Below are positions 44,441 to 53,784 of a stretch of DNA of 64,000 nucleotides, piece by piece (the stretch's first letter is position 1; each line of letters opens with the position of its first letter). Source of the stretch: Chitinispirillum alkaliphilum (lineage in GTDB: Bacteria; Fibrobacterota; Chitinivibrionia; Chitinivibrionales; Chitinispirillaceae); assembly GCA_001045525.1 (NCBI GenBank), contig LDWW01000004.1, positions 1 to 64,000 on the forward strand, given 5' to 3'. The notes beneath the pieces are model-generated. The model saw only the letters and a program-made list of their open reading frames with translations, searched no databases and was not told the origin of the DNA. Position numbers and translations under genes: made by a program.

Positions 44441-45280
44441 CTATTTACGAAGGCGGGGGTTGAAAACACCTTCCATCGAAGTGTTTAATGTGTATAGTGC
44501 GAAAACGATTACAGTTATAAGAACTGCTGCTGGCATAAATGCCCACCACGCACCATCAAGCAAAGCATTGTTTGAATTTGCTTCATTTAAGATTATCCCT
44601 AAGGAAGTCCCATCAACTGGACCCAAACCTATCATACTGATACTTGCTTCCATTAGTATACCGGTTGCAAGCTGAATAATAAACACCATAAAAACATATG
44701 AGAGCAGATATGGTAAGATGTGAACCATCAGGATTTTAAATGTGCCTGCTCCGTTGATTCTGGCCAAAGCTATATGGTCCCTGCTTTTAAGACTTGCAGA
44801 CTGAGCTCTGACCGATCTGGCCGTCCAGGTCCAGGCTGTTAATCCAATAATAATAGCGATCAGATTGAGTGATCTGCCATCTTCAAGAGCAGAACTAATA
44901 AGAAGCAGCACAACAAAAATCGGTATCACTAAAAACAGATTTGTAATCATGTTTATTAAATCATCGATCCATCCGCCGGTAAACCCTGCGTAAACCCCCA
45001 GAAGTGTACCTAAGGTGGTGGCAATGATACCAGCAAGAAATCCCACATAAAGAGAAGATCCCAGACCAGAAATGAGCATAGGCAGGACACTTCGGCCAAG
45101 GTGGTCGGTTCCCAGTAATGCTTCTGAAGAAGGAGGATTGTACATTCCTCCAACGGTATCATTTATAGCAACTGCATCAATGACCAAATTTCCGATAACG
45201 GCAACGAGTATGGTCAGAAGAAACAGACCCGCTCCGAAAACAAATGCTGGTTGTTTAAGTAAATTGCGCAACAGTTTCAT
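44441..45280 (-). CDS. ABC importer permease, OppC/DppC-type
   Basis: This inner-membrane permease has 279 residues with about six transmembrane helices. The start MKLLRNLLKQPAFVFGAGLF is followed by LLGTDHLGRSVLPMLISGL, the usual DppC-type motif, and the EAA-like loop VRAQSASLKSRDHIALARI. It follows the partner permease by 3 nt and precedes the first ATPase gene by 8 nt. All five genes are tightly packed and surely co-transcribed. Confidence 0.92.
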   Translation of the reverse strand: MKLLRNLLKQPAFVFGAGLFLLTILVAVIGNLVIDAVAINDTVGGMYNPPSSEALLGTDHLGRSVLPMLISGLGSSLYVGFLAGIIATTLGTLLGVYAGFTGGWIDDLINMITNLFLVIPIFVVLLLISSALEDGRSLNLIAIIIGLTAWTWTARSVRAQSASLKSRDHIALARINGAGTFKILMVHILPYLLSYVFMVFIIQLATGILMEASISMIGLGPVDGTSLGIILNEANSNNALLDGAWWAFMPAAVLITVIVFALYTLNTSMEGVFNPRLRK

Positions 45281-45283
45281 AGT

Positions 45284-46363
45284 TTATGCCCCTGTTCGTC
45301 CCGCTTTGACGCGAGGATCGAAAAAACCGATTAATATATCAACAGTGAAGTTTGCAATCAGAACAGTAGTTGCCACAAGAAGAGCTCCACCCTGAATAAC
45401 GAAAAAATCATTATTCTGCACAGCCTCAAGCAGTGTTGTACCAAGTCCCGGATAGGAGAAAATCATCTCTGTAATGAGTGCACCACCAATCATAACACCA
45501 AGATTCAGAGCAAGTCCTGCCAGCTGAGGCAGCATTGCATTTCTGAATATATACATCATGATTTTGCTCTCTTTTATTCCAAGTGATTTGGCATATTTTA
45601 CATAATCTGTACCAAGCTCATATATACCCATAGAACGCATTCCAATGGCCTGTCCCCCTACAAGAACCGGAAAAATAGACATAAAGGGAAGTATATAATG
45701 ATAAGCAGCACTTCTTATGAAAGGCCAGTTGAATCCGGGAGTTACCGCCCAGGCATATCCCCCATAAGCAGGGAAGAAATTGAAAACTACAGCAAGCACA
45801 AAAACCAGAAGCATACCAAACACAAAAAACGGTGTTGAGGTAGTGAACAGAGAGAGGGGGAAAAACACTTTGTCGAAAATCCCTCTTTTGTACGCAGCCA
45901 GAGCTCCCAACATGTTCCCAAGAAACCACCCTATCACTATGGTTGGAAACTGAAGGGCAAGTGTCCAGACAATAGATTCTCTTAATATTTCACTAACAGC
46001 TCTGGCCTGACTGATCGAGGTACCTAAATCACCCCTAAACACCATCCCTAAATAGTTGATGTATTGTTCAAACAGGGATTTTCTTACAGGCCTTCCGAAT
46101 CTCTCACCTTCCCTTGGCTCCTCACGCACCACATTGCCAAGCAGATCAACCTCGACCATCCCAAAATCTTTGAGCAAGTTAGCTTCTCTGTTTGCCACGT
46201 CTTCCGGAGATAGTCCACGAGTTGTCTGACTCAATATTATTTCAAATGGATCCTGTCCCAGGCGGGGCAGGAGAAACGTAATTGAGACAGCTACAAAGAA
46301 GGTAAGTAAATACCAAAATCCTCTTTGAAGGATATATTTGATAGTAGGAAATTTGTTTAGCAT
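45284..46363 (-). CDS. ABC importer permease, OppB/DppB-type with a long periplasmic insert
   Basis: This permease has 359 residues, longer than the roughly 310 of OppB. The extra length sits after the first helix (about residues 35-95, including GLSPEDVANREANLLKDF and VREEPREGERFGRPVRK). The loop MRSMGIYELGTDYVKYAKSL then SLGIKESK is the cytoplasmic EAA-like coupling motif. I recall similar long inserts from family-5 importers of oligosaccharides in thermophiles, which would support a sugar rather than a peptide substrate, but this is inference. A GAGGAG box precedes the ATG, which lies 9 nt after the stop of the binding-protein gene. Confidence 0.9.
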   Translation of the reverse strand: MLNKFPTIKYILQRGFWYLLTFFVAVSITFLLPRLGQDPFEIILSQTTRGLSPEDVANREANLLKDFGMVEVDLLGNVVREEPREGERFGRPVRKSLFEQYINYLGMVFRGDLGTSISQARAVSEILRESIVWTLALQFPTIVIGWFLGNMLGALAAYKRGIFDKVFFPLSLFTTSTPFFVFGMLLVFVLAVVFNFFPAYGGYAWAVTPGFNWPFIRSAAYHYILPFMSIFPVLVGGQAIGMRSMGIYELGTDYVKYAKSLGIKESKIMMYIFRNAMLPQLAGLALNLGVMIGGALITEMIFSYPGLGTTLLEAVQNNDFFVIQGGALLVATTVLIANFTVDILIGFFDPRVKAGRTGA

Positions 46364-46372
46364 CTACTCTCC

Positions 46373-48166
46373 TCAGTTAATTGATTGCAATTCCCAAAGC
46401 ATATCTCTGGCAGCACCAACCGTAGGAGTCTGCGGCGGAGCGTATGGATTTTCGTTTGAAGGAAAATTTTCCCAGTTTGATATGCTAAACTGATAATACT
46501 GTTCGGGGCGATAGACAAGTGTAAGCGCTGGCAAGTCATTCATGTAATGTCTGTTGAGCGCTCTGTAAGCTTCTTTTACTTCCTCTTCATCTGTTAAAAT
46601 CGGTATTAGCTGAATAAGGCTGTCCACAGCTGAGTTGTAATCCTCGGAGTTTGGATTATTATATCTCCCGTAGTTTTCATTCATTCTGGTTCCGATAGGT
46701 GCCCAGTCCCTTGAGGACATAACCGCTTCAAAACGTGCCAGAGGATGAGCCGGAGTAAGATCAGCTGCTGGTGTATGCATCACCATATCGAAATCTCCAT
46801 TGGGCTGAGAAGTCCAGTACGTTGAAGCGTCGATAAACCTTTCACGCACATCGATTCCAACTGCCCTCATATCTCTGACCACCAGCCTCACAATCGCTTC
46901 CCAGTCAGACCACCCGGCTGGCGACATGATCTCTACTGTAGGCACACGCTCTCCATCGGCATTTAGCATGTAACTGAGCCTTCCCCTGCTGTCGATTACA
47001 GAAGAATACCCTGCATCCTTAAGTATCTGACGAGCCTTATCGGGATCAAACAGACGTCCATATTTCTGAGCATCTTCGGCACAATAATAACGCCCCTCAT
47101 TTCCAAAAGGCAAAATCAAACCTGGTTGAAGATCTTCACTGTAGCCTGAAACCGCCAGTTCAGCAATATCAGCATAATTGATCGCATGAGCCATGGCTCT
47201 CCTGATATTTACATCCGATAGCGGCTCCTTTGTTACATTTAGTACGATCGTAGGAATAGAACCAGCCACATAGTATGGCTCCTCAGGATACCAGGTACGA
47301 ACACCGTGACGCTCCCTGATCCAGATCCTTGGAATATATGTAGATGTCACATCCATTGTCCCCTGCTGCAAAGCAAGAGCGAAATGTGAATTCCCCTTCA
47401 GAATAGGATGAATAATGTATTTTGGGTTAGGTTTTCTTCCATCATACAATGCATCTATACCCCAGTAATCATCACGACGCCTAAGCACAATTCTCTCATT
47501 TGTAAAATTGTCAAGAGTATATGGCCCGGAAACAACCGGATCATCACTCATTCTTTCACCCTGCAAGGCTGAAATATCGCCATCCAGCTCCTCCAATCGG
47601 GCCTGGATTACATGCTTGGGCACAATCCATACAGACTGCATCATACTCAACACAGCCAAAGGACTAAGCCTTTTGGCATCAGTCATTACAAATTTTACCA
47701 GTTCAAAAGAATCACCCTCTTCCTCTATAGTCTCAACCTTTATGTCGGATATATAATCCCAAACGTAAGATGTTGGCAGACCGGCATTTTCCTGACTCAG
47801 ACCAAATGTAAAAACAACATCTTCAGCGGTTAGCGGCTCTCCGTCACTCCATCTTGCAGCAGGATTCATAATCACAGAGATATGTTCATTTGTCCGCTCA
47901 TGCAGTGTGGCAAGAAGGGGTTCAAGCTCCCCGGTGAGGATATTATACTTAAGCAAATGTTCATACATGATGTTATTGTTTCCACCAGACAGGATAGGAA
48001 ACGCAGACCACCACGCAAGAGGATTAAATGTACAGGGGCTCCCCCATTGGGCTCCTCCCACATAAAGTGTCTCATCCCTTTGGTACAAACTGGTTTCTCC
48101 ACAAGAATTGAGACTGCAAACTATGGCGATAAAAACCAATAACTTAGCCAGTCCTTTCCCCTTCAT
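46373..48166 (-). CDS. Family-5 extracellular solute-binding lipoprotein
   Basis: The substrate-binding component of the importer has 597 residues. A lipoprotein signal ends at Cys22 (IAIVCSLNSC), anchoring it to a membrane. The SBP_bac_5 fold shows in TFNPLAWWSAFPILSGG near the start, MYEHLLKYNILTGELEPLLA, ARWSDGEPLTAEDVVFTFGL, DVNIRRAMAHAINYADIAEL and LTLVYRPEQYYQFS near the end. The NPLAWW...YEHLLKYNILTGEL pattern reads like cello- or beta-oligosaccharide binding members rather than classical OppA, though substrate specificity cannot be fixed by eye. A GGGGAG box precedes the ATG. It is first in the importer operon. Confidence 0.9.
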   Translation of the reverse strand: MKGKGLAKLLVFIAIVCSLNSCGETSLYQRDETLYVGGAQWGSPCTFNPLAWWSAFPILSGGNNNIMYEHLLKYNILTGELEPLLATLHERTNEHISVIMNPAARWSDGEPLTAEDVVFTFGLSQENAGLPTSYVWDYISDIKVETIEEEGDSFELVKFVMTDAKRLSPLAVLSMMQSVWIVPKHVIQARLEELDGDISALQGERMSDDPVVSGPYTLDNFTNERIVLRRRDDYWGIDALYDGRKPNPKYIIHPILKGNSHFALALQQGTMDVTSTYIPRIWIRERHGVRTWYPEEPYYVAGSIPTIVLNVTKEPLSDVNIRRAMAHAINYADIAELAVSGYSEDLQPGLILPFGNEGRYYCAEDAQKYGRLFDPDKARQILKDAGYSSVIDSRGRLSYMLNADGERVPTVEIMSPAGWSDWEAIVRLVVRDMRAVGIDVRERFIDASTYWTSQPNGDFDMVMHTPAADLTPAHPLARFEAVMSSRDWAPIGTRMNENYGRYNNPNSEDYNSAVDSLIQLIPILTDEEEVKEAYRALNRHYMNDLPALTLVYRPEQYYQFSISNWENFPSNENPYAPPQTPTVGAARDMLWELQSIN

Positions 48167-48445
48167 CTTTTCTCCCCTTTTTTACGATCAAAAACTTTTA
48201 TCAAAATTACAAAATATTACATGGATTCACCCATGGCAATCAGATAAAGCGGTTAATTTTTACACCATTTTAAATTGAAACAATTTGCACTTTCAAAAGC
48301 ATACCTCATCAGTCCTAAAAAACTGCTCACTCATTTTATTTAAATATCTTTAGCCAATTTCATCAATTTTTATTTATACTTATCCCTGAGTGATATCACT
48401 TTAAAACAATATAAAGGCGGATCATAAATGCAAGGAGAGTTCTCC
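48167..48445. promoter_or_regulatory. Divergent promoter region between the importer operon and the secreted-protein gene
   Basis: About 280 bp of AT-rich DNA must hold promoters for both directions. I could not fix -35/-10 pairs with confidence and saw no clear operator palindrome. The shared region makes coordinated control of importer and secreted proteins plausible. Confidence 0.4.
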
Positions 48446-49849
48446 ATGGGTGTAAAAAAACTACTTCACAGTCAATTTCTGTCTATGGTTTTTATAATAA
48501 TATCAATTTGTTTGAGTTTCGCAAACGCCCACAACCCAGACCCCTCAGACAACAACCTCATATTCACCGCCAATGAGTGGAGAGCCTCAACTGACCCCTA
48601 TGGATCATCACACCAATATACCGGATCAGATCTAAAGACAGATGGAGTTGTCGGGGTAACTTTCATTATGGCTCCACGGGGAGAACATTGGCCATATGTG
48701 GAACTAATCTGTGATGTAGGAAGTAATATACCCGGTACCCGTTCTATAGAGATTGAATATCGCTCAACACACCCTCTGATAACGAAGCTAAGACAATCTG
48801 ACCTTACCTCCCTGGGCAACGCTCATTATGAATACACTATGCCCAAGTCTGAAAGCTGGAAATCCACAACTGTAGACATTTCCCTGTTCGAGCAGCCTCC
48901 GTGGGCCTCGAAGGAAGCCTCTGCTGTTGACCTCAATCTTGAAAAAGTATATCATCTGCATCTTGTTCCCCGGCTAAATACCACAGATGGGGACACCGGG
49001 ACAATTGAGATTCGAAAGCTCGTTCTTCATGGCCACGAGCCCGATGAACCGGAGCAGATAGACACAACCGGTGCAAGCAGGAATATGCTTTTTTATTCAG
49101 AAGGATGGAGAGTTCAGGTGGACAGAGTTGGTTCCGCTTATGATTTCAATCAGATTCTCGAGGACAGTACTGCAAATGTCACTTTCTATATCGCACAGCG
49201 AGAACAGGGTGGCTCCAGACCCTACGGAGACCTTATTTGCCAGATTGGCAGAAACCTTGAAGGCGTACGCGGAATGCAGATAACCTATAAATGTCAAAAA
49301 CCCCTCGAGATTGTGCTGATTCAAACTGATTTTGGTTACTCGGGTGACCAATCCTACGCATATTACAGAACCACCCTGCCCTCGGCCTCAGACTGGAGCA
49401 CACGACAGATAAACATCTCCAGGTTCAAACAACCAAACTGGGCAAGCCCAACTGCATCTCAGACCCCGCTAAAACTTGAAAACGTGTCTGAAATTGCATT
49501 TTCACCGGAAGTAAACGTCACTGCCGGAGATACTGTCACACTCGAAGTGAAGAGCCTGATACTTTTCGGCTACGAAAATACTGGCGTAATTACCCCCCGA
49601 CACTCCAATGTTTATGAAACAATAAGAACACATTACAACAACACCATTTCCATACGCGCAGAAAATAACAACCCTGTAAATCTGCAACTTTACTCTTTAG
49701 ACGGCAAAATTATAATGTATAGAAGATTCAGCCCAACACCGGAAGGTTATATACATGTTCCACTGACAGGCATTCCAGCAGGAACGTACCTGTACCAGAC
49801 AAAATCGGGTAAAGATTCCCGTAGAGGGAAGTTTGTGATTACACCTTAA
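48446..49849 (+). CDS. Secreted protein with two copies of an unrecognised beta-rich domain and a C-terminal sorting-like tail
   Basis: The product has 467 residues from the ATG at 48446, which has AAGGAG 7 nt upstream. A signal peptide (about 1-28, ending ISICLSFANA) precedes two homologous domains, about 38-205 and 222-385. Each reads: a W-R-A/V opening with a small D-x-x-G-S-x turn, a V-T-F-I/Y-x-A strand, a Y-x-[ED]-L-I-C block, a Q-[ST]-D turn, a W-x-[ST] then I-x-I/L-x-x-F/L-x-Q-P-x-W-A-S segment, and a final strand L-x-L-x-G. About residues 395-467 form a tail with VNLQLYSLDGKIIMYRRF and GIPAGTYLYQTKSGK, resembling type IX-type C-terminal sorting domains. Carbohydrate binding is possible but unproven. 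Confidence 0.75.
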   Translation: MGVKKLLHSQFLSMVFIIISICLSFANAHNPDPSDNNLIFTANEWRASTDPYGSSHQYTGSDLKTDGVVGVTFIMAPRGEHWPYVELICDVGSNIPGTRSIEIEYRSTHPLITKLRQSDLTSLGNAHYEYTMPKSESWKSTTVDISLFEQPPWASKEASAVDLNLEKVYHLHLVPRLNTTDGDTGTIEIRKLVLHGHEPDEPEQIDTTGASRNMLFYSEGWRVQVDRVGSAYDFNQILEDSTANVTFYIAQREQGGSRPYGDLICQIGRNLEGVRGMQITYKCQKPLEIVLIQTDFGYSGDQSYAYYRTTLPSASDWSTRQINISRFKQPNWASPTASQTPLKLENVSEIAFSPEVNVTAGDTVTLEVKSLILFGYENTGVITPRHSNVYETIRTHYNNTISIRAENNNPVNLQLYSLDGKIIMYRRFSPTPEGYIHVPLTGIPAGTYLYQTKSGKDSRRGKFVITP

Positions 49850-49990
49850 CCAGAAGTCTTTTCCGATCTGTTTGCAAGCACAATTTGCCACATTTCCTAA
49901 GAGACTATCACTTTTCTGTGCAATTGAGCTGTAAAAAACATAAATTATCCTAAAGGTTATTATTTCCACTACTTGAAAGGGGTTATTTTC

Positions 49991-50590
49991 ATGTCCATTT
50001 TAAGAAATATTGCATTTGCTACCATATTCAGTGCAATTTCATTTGGTCCAACATTCGCCGCAGAGATCGCAAATCCAGAGAGTGCAAGCGACAATCTTAT
50101 CCGGACTGCTCTATGGAGAGCCACTACAGATGATCTTGGTTCATCCTTCCAAACAGGTGAAGAACTCATTGAGGAAGGTATAGCTAAAGTAACATTTACC
50201 ATCGCGGTCAAGGAGGAAGAGGACGAGTGGCCCTATGTTGAGCTGATCTGTGAAACCGGAATGGATCTTTCAGAAGTTCAGGGCATGGAAATTGTATATC
50301 GCTGCACCAGCCCGCTTATCATCAAACTGTCCCAATCAGATTTCGGCTATGAAGGTAATCAAACATACTCTCACTACGAATACACCGCACCTGCTTCAGA
50401 AGAGTGGAATACTGTTCAGATAAGCATTTCTGATTTTACACAGCCAGACTGGGCACCTGAAGACTCAAGAGCAATCCCCCTCAAGATGGAAAATGTACCC
50501 GACATCTATCTGGTACCTGCACTTGATTACACAACCGGAGAATCCGGAACAGTGGAAGTTAAAAGCCTGTTGCTTTACGGAGCAAAATAA
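49991..50590 (+). CDS. Secreted single-domain paralogue of the preceding protein
   Basis: The product has 199 residues; the start at 49991 follows AAAGGGG, and an upstream in-frame ATG has no such signal. A signal peptide (ends FGPTFAAE) is followed by one copy of the same domain as in the gene before: ALWRATTDDLGSSFQTGEEL, AKVTFTIAV, WPYVELICETG, IIKLSQSDFGYEGNQTYSHY, VQISISDFTQPDWAPED and VEVKSLLLYG. It lacks the C-terminal sorting-like tail, so it may stay periplasmic or be freely secreted. The 141-nt gap between the genes has no clear terminator, so co-transcription is possible. No named family was recognised. Confidence 0.75.
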   Translation: MSILRNIAFATIFSAISFGPTFAAEIANPESASDNLIRTALWRATTDDLGSSFQTGEELIEEGIAKVTFTIAVKEEEDEWPYVELICETGMDLSEVQGMEIVYRCTSPLIIKLSQSDFGYEGNQTYSHYEYTAPASEEWNTVQISISDFTQPDWAPEDSRAIPLKMENVPDIYLVPALDYTTGESGTVEVKSLLLYGAK

Positions 50591-50623
50591 GTCTGACCCA
50601 AACGAGAGATCAGACCCGAACAG

Positions 50624-50667
50624 AGGCCGGCAGAGCAGGGATCACCCCCAAATCACTCTGCCGGCCT
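50624..50667. terminator. Convergent terminator with a 12-bp GC-rich stem
   Basis: AGGCCGGCAGAG (50624-50635) pairs perfectly with CTCTGCCGGCCT (50656-50667) around a 20-nt loop, followed by ATCTTTT on the plus strand. The right arm overlaps the last codons of the convergent phosphatase gene. It ends the secreted-protein transcript and may work in both directions. Confidence 0.85.
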
Positions 50668-53211
50668 ATCTTTTCTGCGGATTGCCAGCATGGTAATATC
50701 ATCGTAGGGCACCGCATTGGAACCATGTTCTTCAAGTGCATCCCTGACAAGTTCGATGATTTGCTGTGAGGAATCAAAGCGCCTGCAGAGCAAATCTGAC
50801 AGTTTTTCCCTTGTAAAAAACTCCCCGTCAGTATTCCTTGCTTCGGTTACACCATCAGTATACAGCAAAACAGTTTCACCCGGTTTAAGGGTGAATCTCT
50901 CCTGTATAAATTCCAATCCCTCACCTATCCCTACAGCGGGCCCTGTTGGCTCAAGCCACTTTCTGACTCTTCCATCATTACTGAGCAGGGCTGCAGGATT
51001 ATGACCTGCATTAATATAGGTAAGCTCCCCGGTGCAGGGATCAACCAGCGCAAAAAACATGGTCGCATACATCAGACGGCTTTTTCTGCTGCGGTGATGA
51101 CTTATAATGTAGCGGTTCGCAAACTGAACAGCATAAAGAGGGTCAACAGATTTCTCCAGGGATTGCTCTGTGAATGCTCTTACCAATGTCCGTATGAGTG
51201 ACATAAACAATGCCGCGCCCACGTCCTTACCGGAGACATCGGCAATGATGTAGGCAACTCTGCCATCCTCAAGTGTGAAAGCATCGTAAAAATCCCCCGA
51301 GACCTCACGGGCAGGAAGAAAAAGCGCATTGGATTCCCACCCCTGATGAACCGGCAGGGTTTCGGGAAGAAAGCTTGACTGTATTTTTCTTCCAAGTTCA
51401 AGCTCCCGCTTTATGGCCTCAAGATATTTACGCTCCTGTTCCCGTAGTATGTTGAGCTGTTTATTTGTCTTCTCCAGTGCAATAGCCTGATCCTGTACTT
51501 TCTGCATGAGAAGAGCACCCTGAATCGCGCCACTTAGATGCTGACTGAGCAGATTGTACACATACGTCTTACACTTACCGGGCTTAAACAATATAAACCC
51601 AAGCTGTTCCTCTTTAAAATAGAGCGGTAAAACGATGAGCTGCCAATTGAGTTGAAGTGTTTCCACCCCTCCGGGAATAAGATCTTTGCTTTCAAACACA
51701 GCATCCCCGGGAAGTCGGTCTCTCTTTCCGTTCTTAAGATTGAGAATAAGCCTCGAGGTTTTATAATCCCCACTATCCGGTTGATATAATGATAAAAAGA
51801 TATCCTCTATACCTAAAGATGCAACCACCCGCTCAATGGTATCCAATAAAGAAGGTATATTGAATGAGTTTGCAATGGAGATTCCGACCGTGCGCAACAG
51901 CGCGGCCTGCTGCTCTTCAACAAGCCTTTTGTGCGCCTGAACACGAACAGTAGCTGCAGAAAAGAGACTGTACCCATCATGAAGCAACTTATCAGCAAGG
52001 TCCTGCGCCGGAAAAGGTATACCTGCAGCATAGTGGCTGATAAGGGTCAAAATCTTCTGCCATTGAAGAATATCCTCCCCGGAGAGAACAATACCTTTTA
52101 TCATCCAGTTTAACCAGGGCAGAAATACACTTTTCTGCCTGCCTTCAAGTTCATCAAAAAAAAGTTCCCCGAGCCTGATAACCTCCTCTTCAGTGACACT
52201 TCCGCTTATCTCTTCTTTTGATTCCCTTACAGCTTTGCAAAATGCCTCACACCGCTCTTTATAACTCTCCCACCCATCTTTTTTTGTGGCATCCCCGGAC
52301 ACATTTTCCACAGATGTGCTCAGTGCATGCTGAGGATTAATAAAACACCCGCAGGACTGTCTGATTACCGGCACCGCGTTAAGAACAGTTCTCATTGGAA
52401 CCTCTCTGCCCTTCATCATGGCAATAAGGATGCTCACTGCAGTACTTCCAATCTCGTAAAAAGGCTGCCGGACGGTTGTGAGTGGCGGGGTAGTCAGTTC
52501 GCTCTCCTCAATACCATCAAAACCTGACACCGCAACATCCTCTGGTATACTGAGCCCCTGTTCTCTGAGTGCTTTTATGGCACCTATCGCAGTTTCATCA
52601 TCAGCGGCAATTATCGCATCAAAGGAAAGGCCAATATCAAGAAACTCCTTTGTGGCGAGATACCCTCCTTCCCTGGAGTAGTTGCCATATTTTATTCTCT
52701 CATCCCCATATTCCAACCCATACTTTTTCATAAATTTCCTGAAACCGGCCAGCCTCTGATCAGCATCGATGTTTCCCTCTGTGCCTCCGATGAAAACATA
52801 TTTTCTGAATCCGTGTACATCATGGAAATGGGATAGAATACTGCGAACACCAGATTCGTTATCCAGAATAACAGAAGGTATGTCATCGATTGCGGGAGTA
52901 AGGGTAACGATGGGAATGTCTCTGAATTGGTGCAGAAATTCCAAGAAAACTTCATCAGAGATGTAATCCCGGATAGTCCCGGACATGATCAGCCCATCGA
53001 TTTTTGAGATATCCACATGCTGGTATATCAAATTTACCTGATGTTCATAGGGATTTTCCGGCGATACAGAAAGACTCCCCCCTTCGTAGCACACCAGATT
53101 ATATCCATTTTGTCTGACTGAATCAGAGATACCTGGCCAGATGCGTGAATAGTATGACTCCGCCAACCCTTCAAGGAACAGGCAGATAGTCTTTTGTGAA
53201 TCTCGGTTCAT
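50653..53211 (-). CDS. LacI-type sugar-binding domain fused to GAF and SpoIIE-type PP2C phosphatase
   Basis: This cytoplasmic regulator has 852 residues, no signal peptide and no membrane helix. Residues about 8-290 are a periplasmic-binding-protein fold of the LacI/GalR effector type (KTICLFLEGLAESYYSRIWP, VDISKIDGLIMSGTI, AADDETAIGAIKALREQGLS then IPEDVAVSGFDG, TTVRQPFYEIGSTA), but the DNA-binding helix-turn-helix is absent. About 300-425 is helical linker, about 425-580 a GAF domain, then coiled coil, and about 620-852 the PP2C phosphatase (VSGDFYDAF, IIADVSGKDVGAALFMS, NAGHNPAALL, LLYTDGVTEARN). The metal-binding Asp residues appear intact. I infer that a sugar controls phosphatase activity, probably on a STAS-type anti-sigma antagonist, none of which is in the window. 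A GGAGA box sets the start. Confidence 0.9.
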   Translation of the reverse strand: MNRDSQKTICLFLEGLAESYYSRIWPGISDSVRQNGYNLVCYEGGSLSVSPENPYEHQVNLIYQHVDISKIDGLIMSGTIRDYISDEVFLEFLHQFRDIPIVTLTPAIDDIPSVILDNESGVRSILSHFHDVHGFRKYVFIGGTEGNIDADQRLAGFRKFMKKYGLEYGDERIKYGNYSREGGYLATKEFLDIGLSFDAIIAADDETAIGAIKALREQGLSIPEDVAVSGFDGIEESELTTPPLTTVRQPFYEIGSTAVSILIAMMKGREVPMRTVLNAVPVIRQSCGCFINPQHALSTSVENVSGDATKKDGWESYKERCEAFCKAVRESKEEISGSVTEEEVIRLGELFFDELEGRQKSVFLPWLNWMIKGIVLSGEDILQWQKILTLISHYAAGIPFPAQDLADKLLHDGYSLFSAATVRVQAHKRLVEEQQAALLRTVGISIANSFNIPSLLDTIERVVASLGIEDIFLSLYQPDSGDYKTSRLILNLKNGKRDRLPGDAVFESKDLIPGGVETLQLNWQLIVLPLYFKEEQLGFILFKPGKCKTYVYNLLSQHLSGAIQGALLMQKVQDQAIALEKTNKQLNILREQERKYLEAIKRELELGRKIQSSFLPETLPVHQGWESNALFLPAREVSGDFYDAFTLEDGRVAYIIADVSGKDVGAALFMSLIRTLVRAFTEQSLEKSVDPLYAVQFANRYIISHHRSRKSRLMYATMFFALVDPCTGELTYINAGHNPAALLSNDGRVRKWLEPTGPAVGIGEGLEFIQERFTLKPGETVLLYTDGVTEARNTDGEFFTREKLSDLLCRRFDSSQQIIELVRDALEEHGSNAVPYDDITMLAIRRKDRPAE

Positions 53212-53784
53212 TTTTTCTCCGGGAACAAGTCTGTTTTGCTGACAGGAAGTAAAACGTTTAAAACCTCAGGGTTATTGTGGTTAAGAATAAGGGTGTTCCG
53301 ACAGCAGTATACCATTACATATTAGATAATAAACGATATTTATTGTAAGAAGGTTACCGTTTTTTTTAATTATTATAAACAGGTGTAAAATATAGATTTA
53401 GAACAGGGAGATCAGAAAAATAGTTATGTCTGATATGGAAAAAAAATGTCCAAAGTGGTTTGAGGCGAATATATATATTATACTTTTATAAGCGATTAAA
53501 CGCTTTTATACTGAATAAGCATTTTAGTAAGAATATTTGAGATGTACTATCTTATCAAAATTGAGTCATTATCTTATCTAAATCAGGTTCTCTCAAAGGT
53601 ATTTCTGGTTTTTTGTAGAAATACACATATATTTAGAACAAACGATTCCAAACAAAAAATTTTCACCGTGATGAATCAGAGAGGAGGGTAGAAGCTGCAT
53701 TAAAACTACTTTTCTTAAGGTAATTAAACTGAAGCGGAAAAACTAAACCATAAAACATGAACGGTTTTTAATATGGAGGTCCGT
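53212..53784. promoter_or_regulatory. Long divergent control region ahead of the porin-like operon
   Basis: About 570 bp without an ORF separate the phosphatase gene from the outer-membrane operon. It is AT-rich. At 53483-53510 CTTTTATA occurs twice in direct orientation 20 bp apart, and between them AAGCG and CGCTT form a short inverted repeat around 53490-53505. This is a candidate operator or activator site. No RNA gene was seen. Confidence 0.45.

Noticed and set aside
42620-48166. Calling the ABC importer a peptide (Opp) transporter outright
   Set aside because: Family-5 importers also carry oligosaccharides, nickel and other solutes. The neighbours and the binding-protein pattern do not favour peptides, so specificity is left open.
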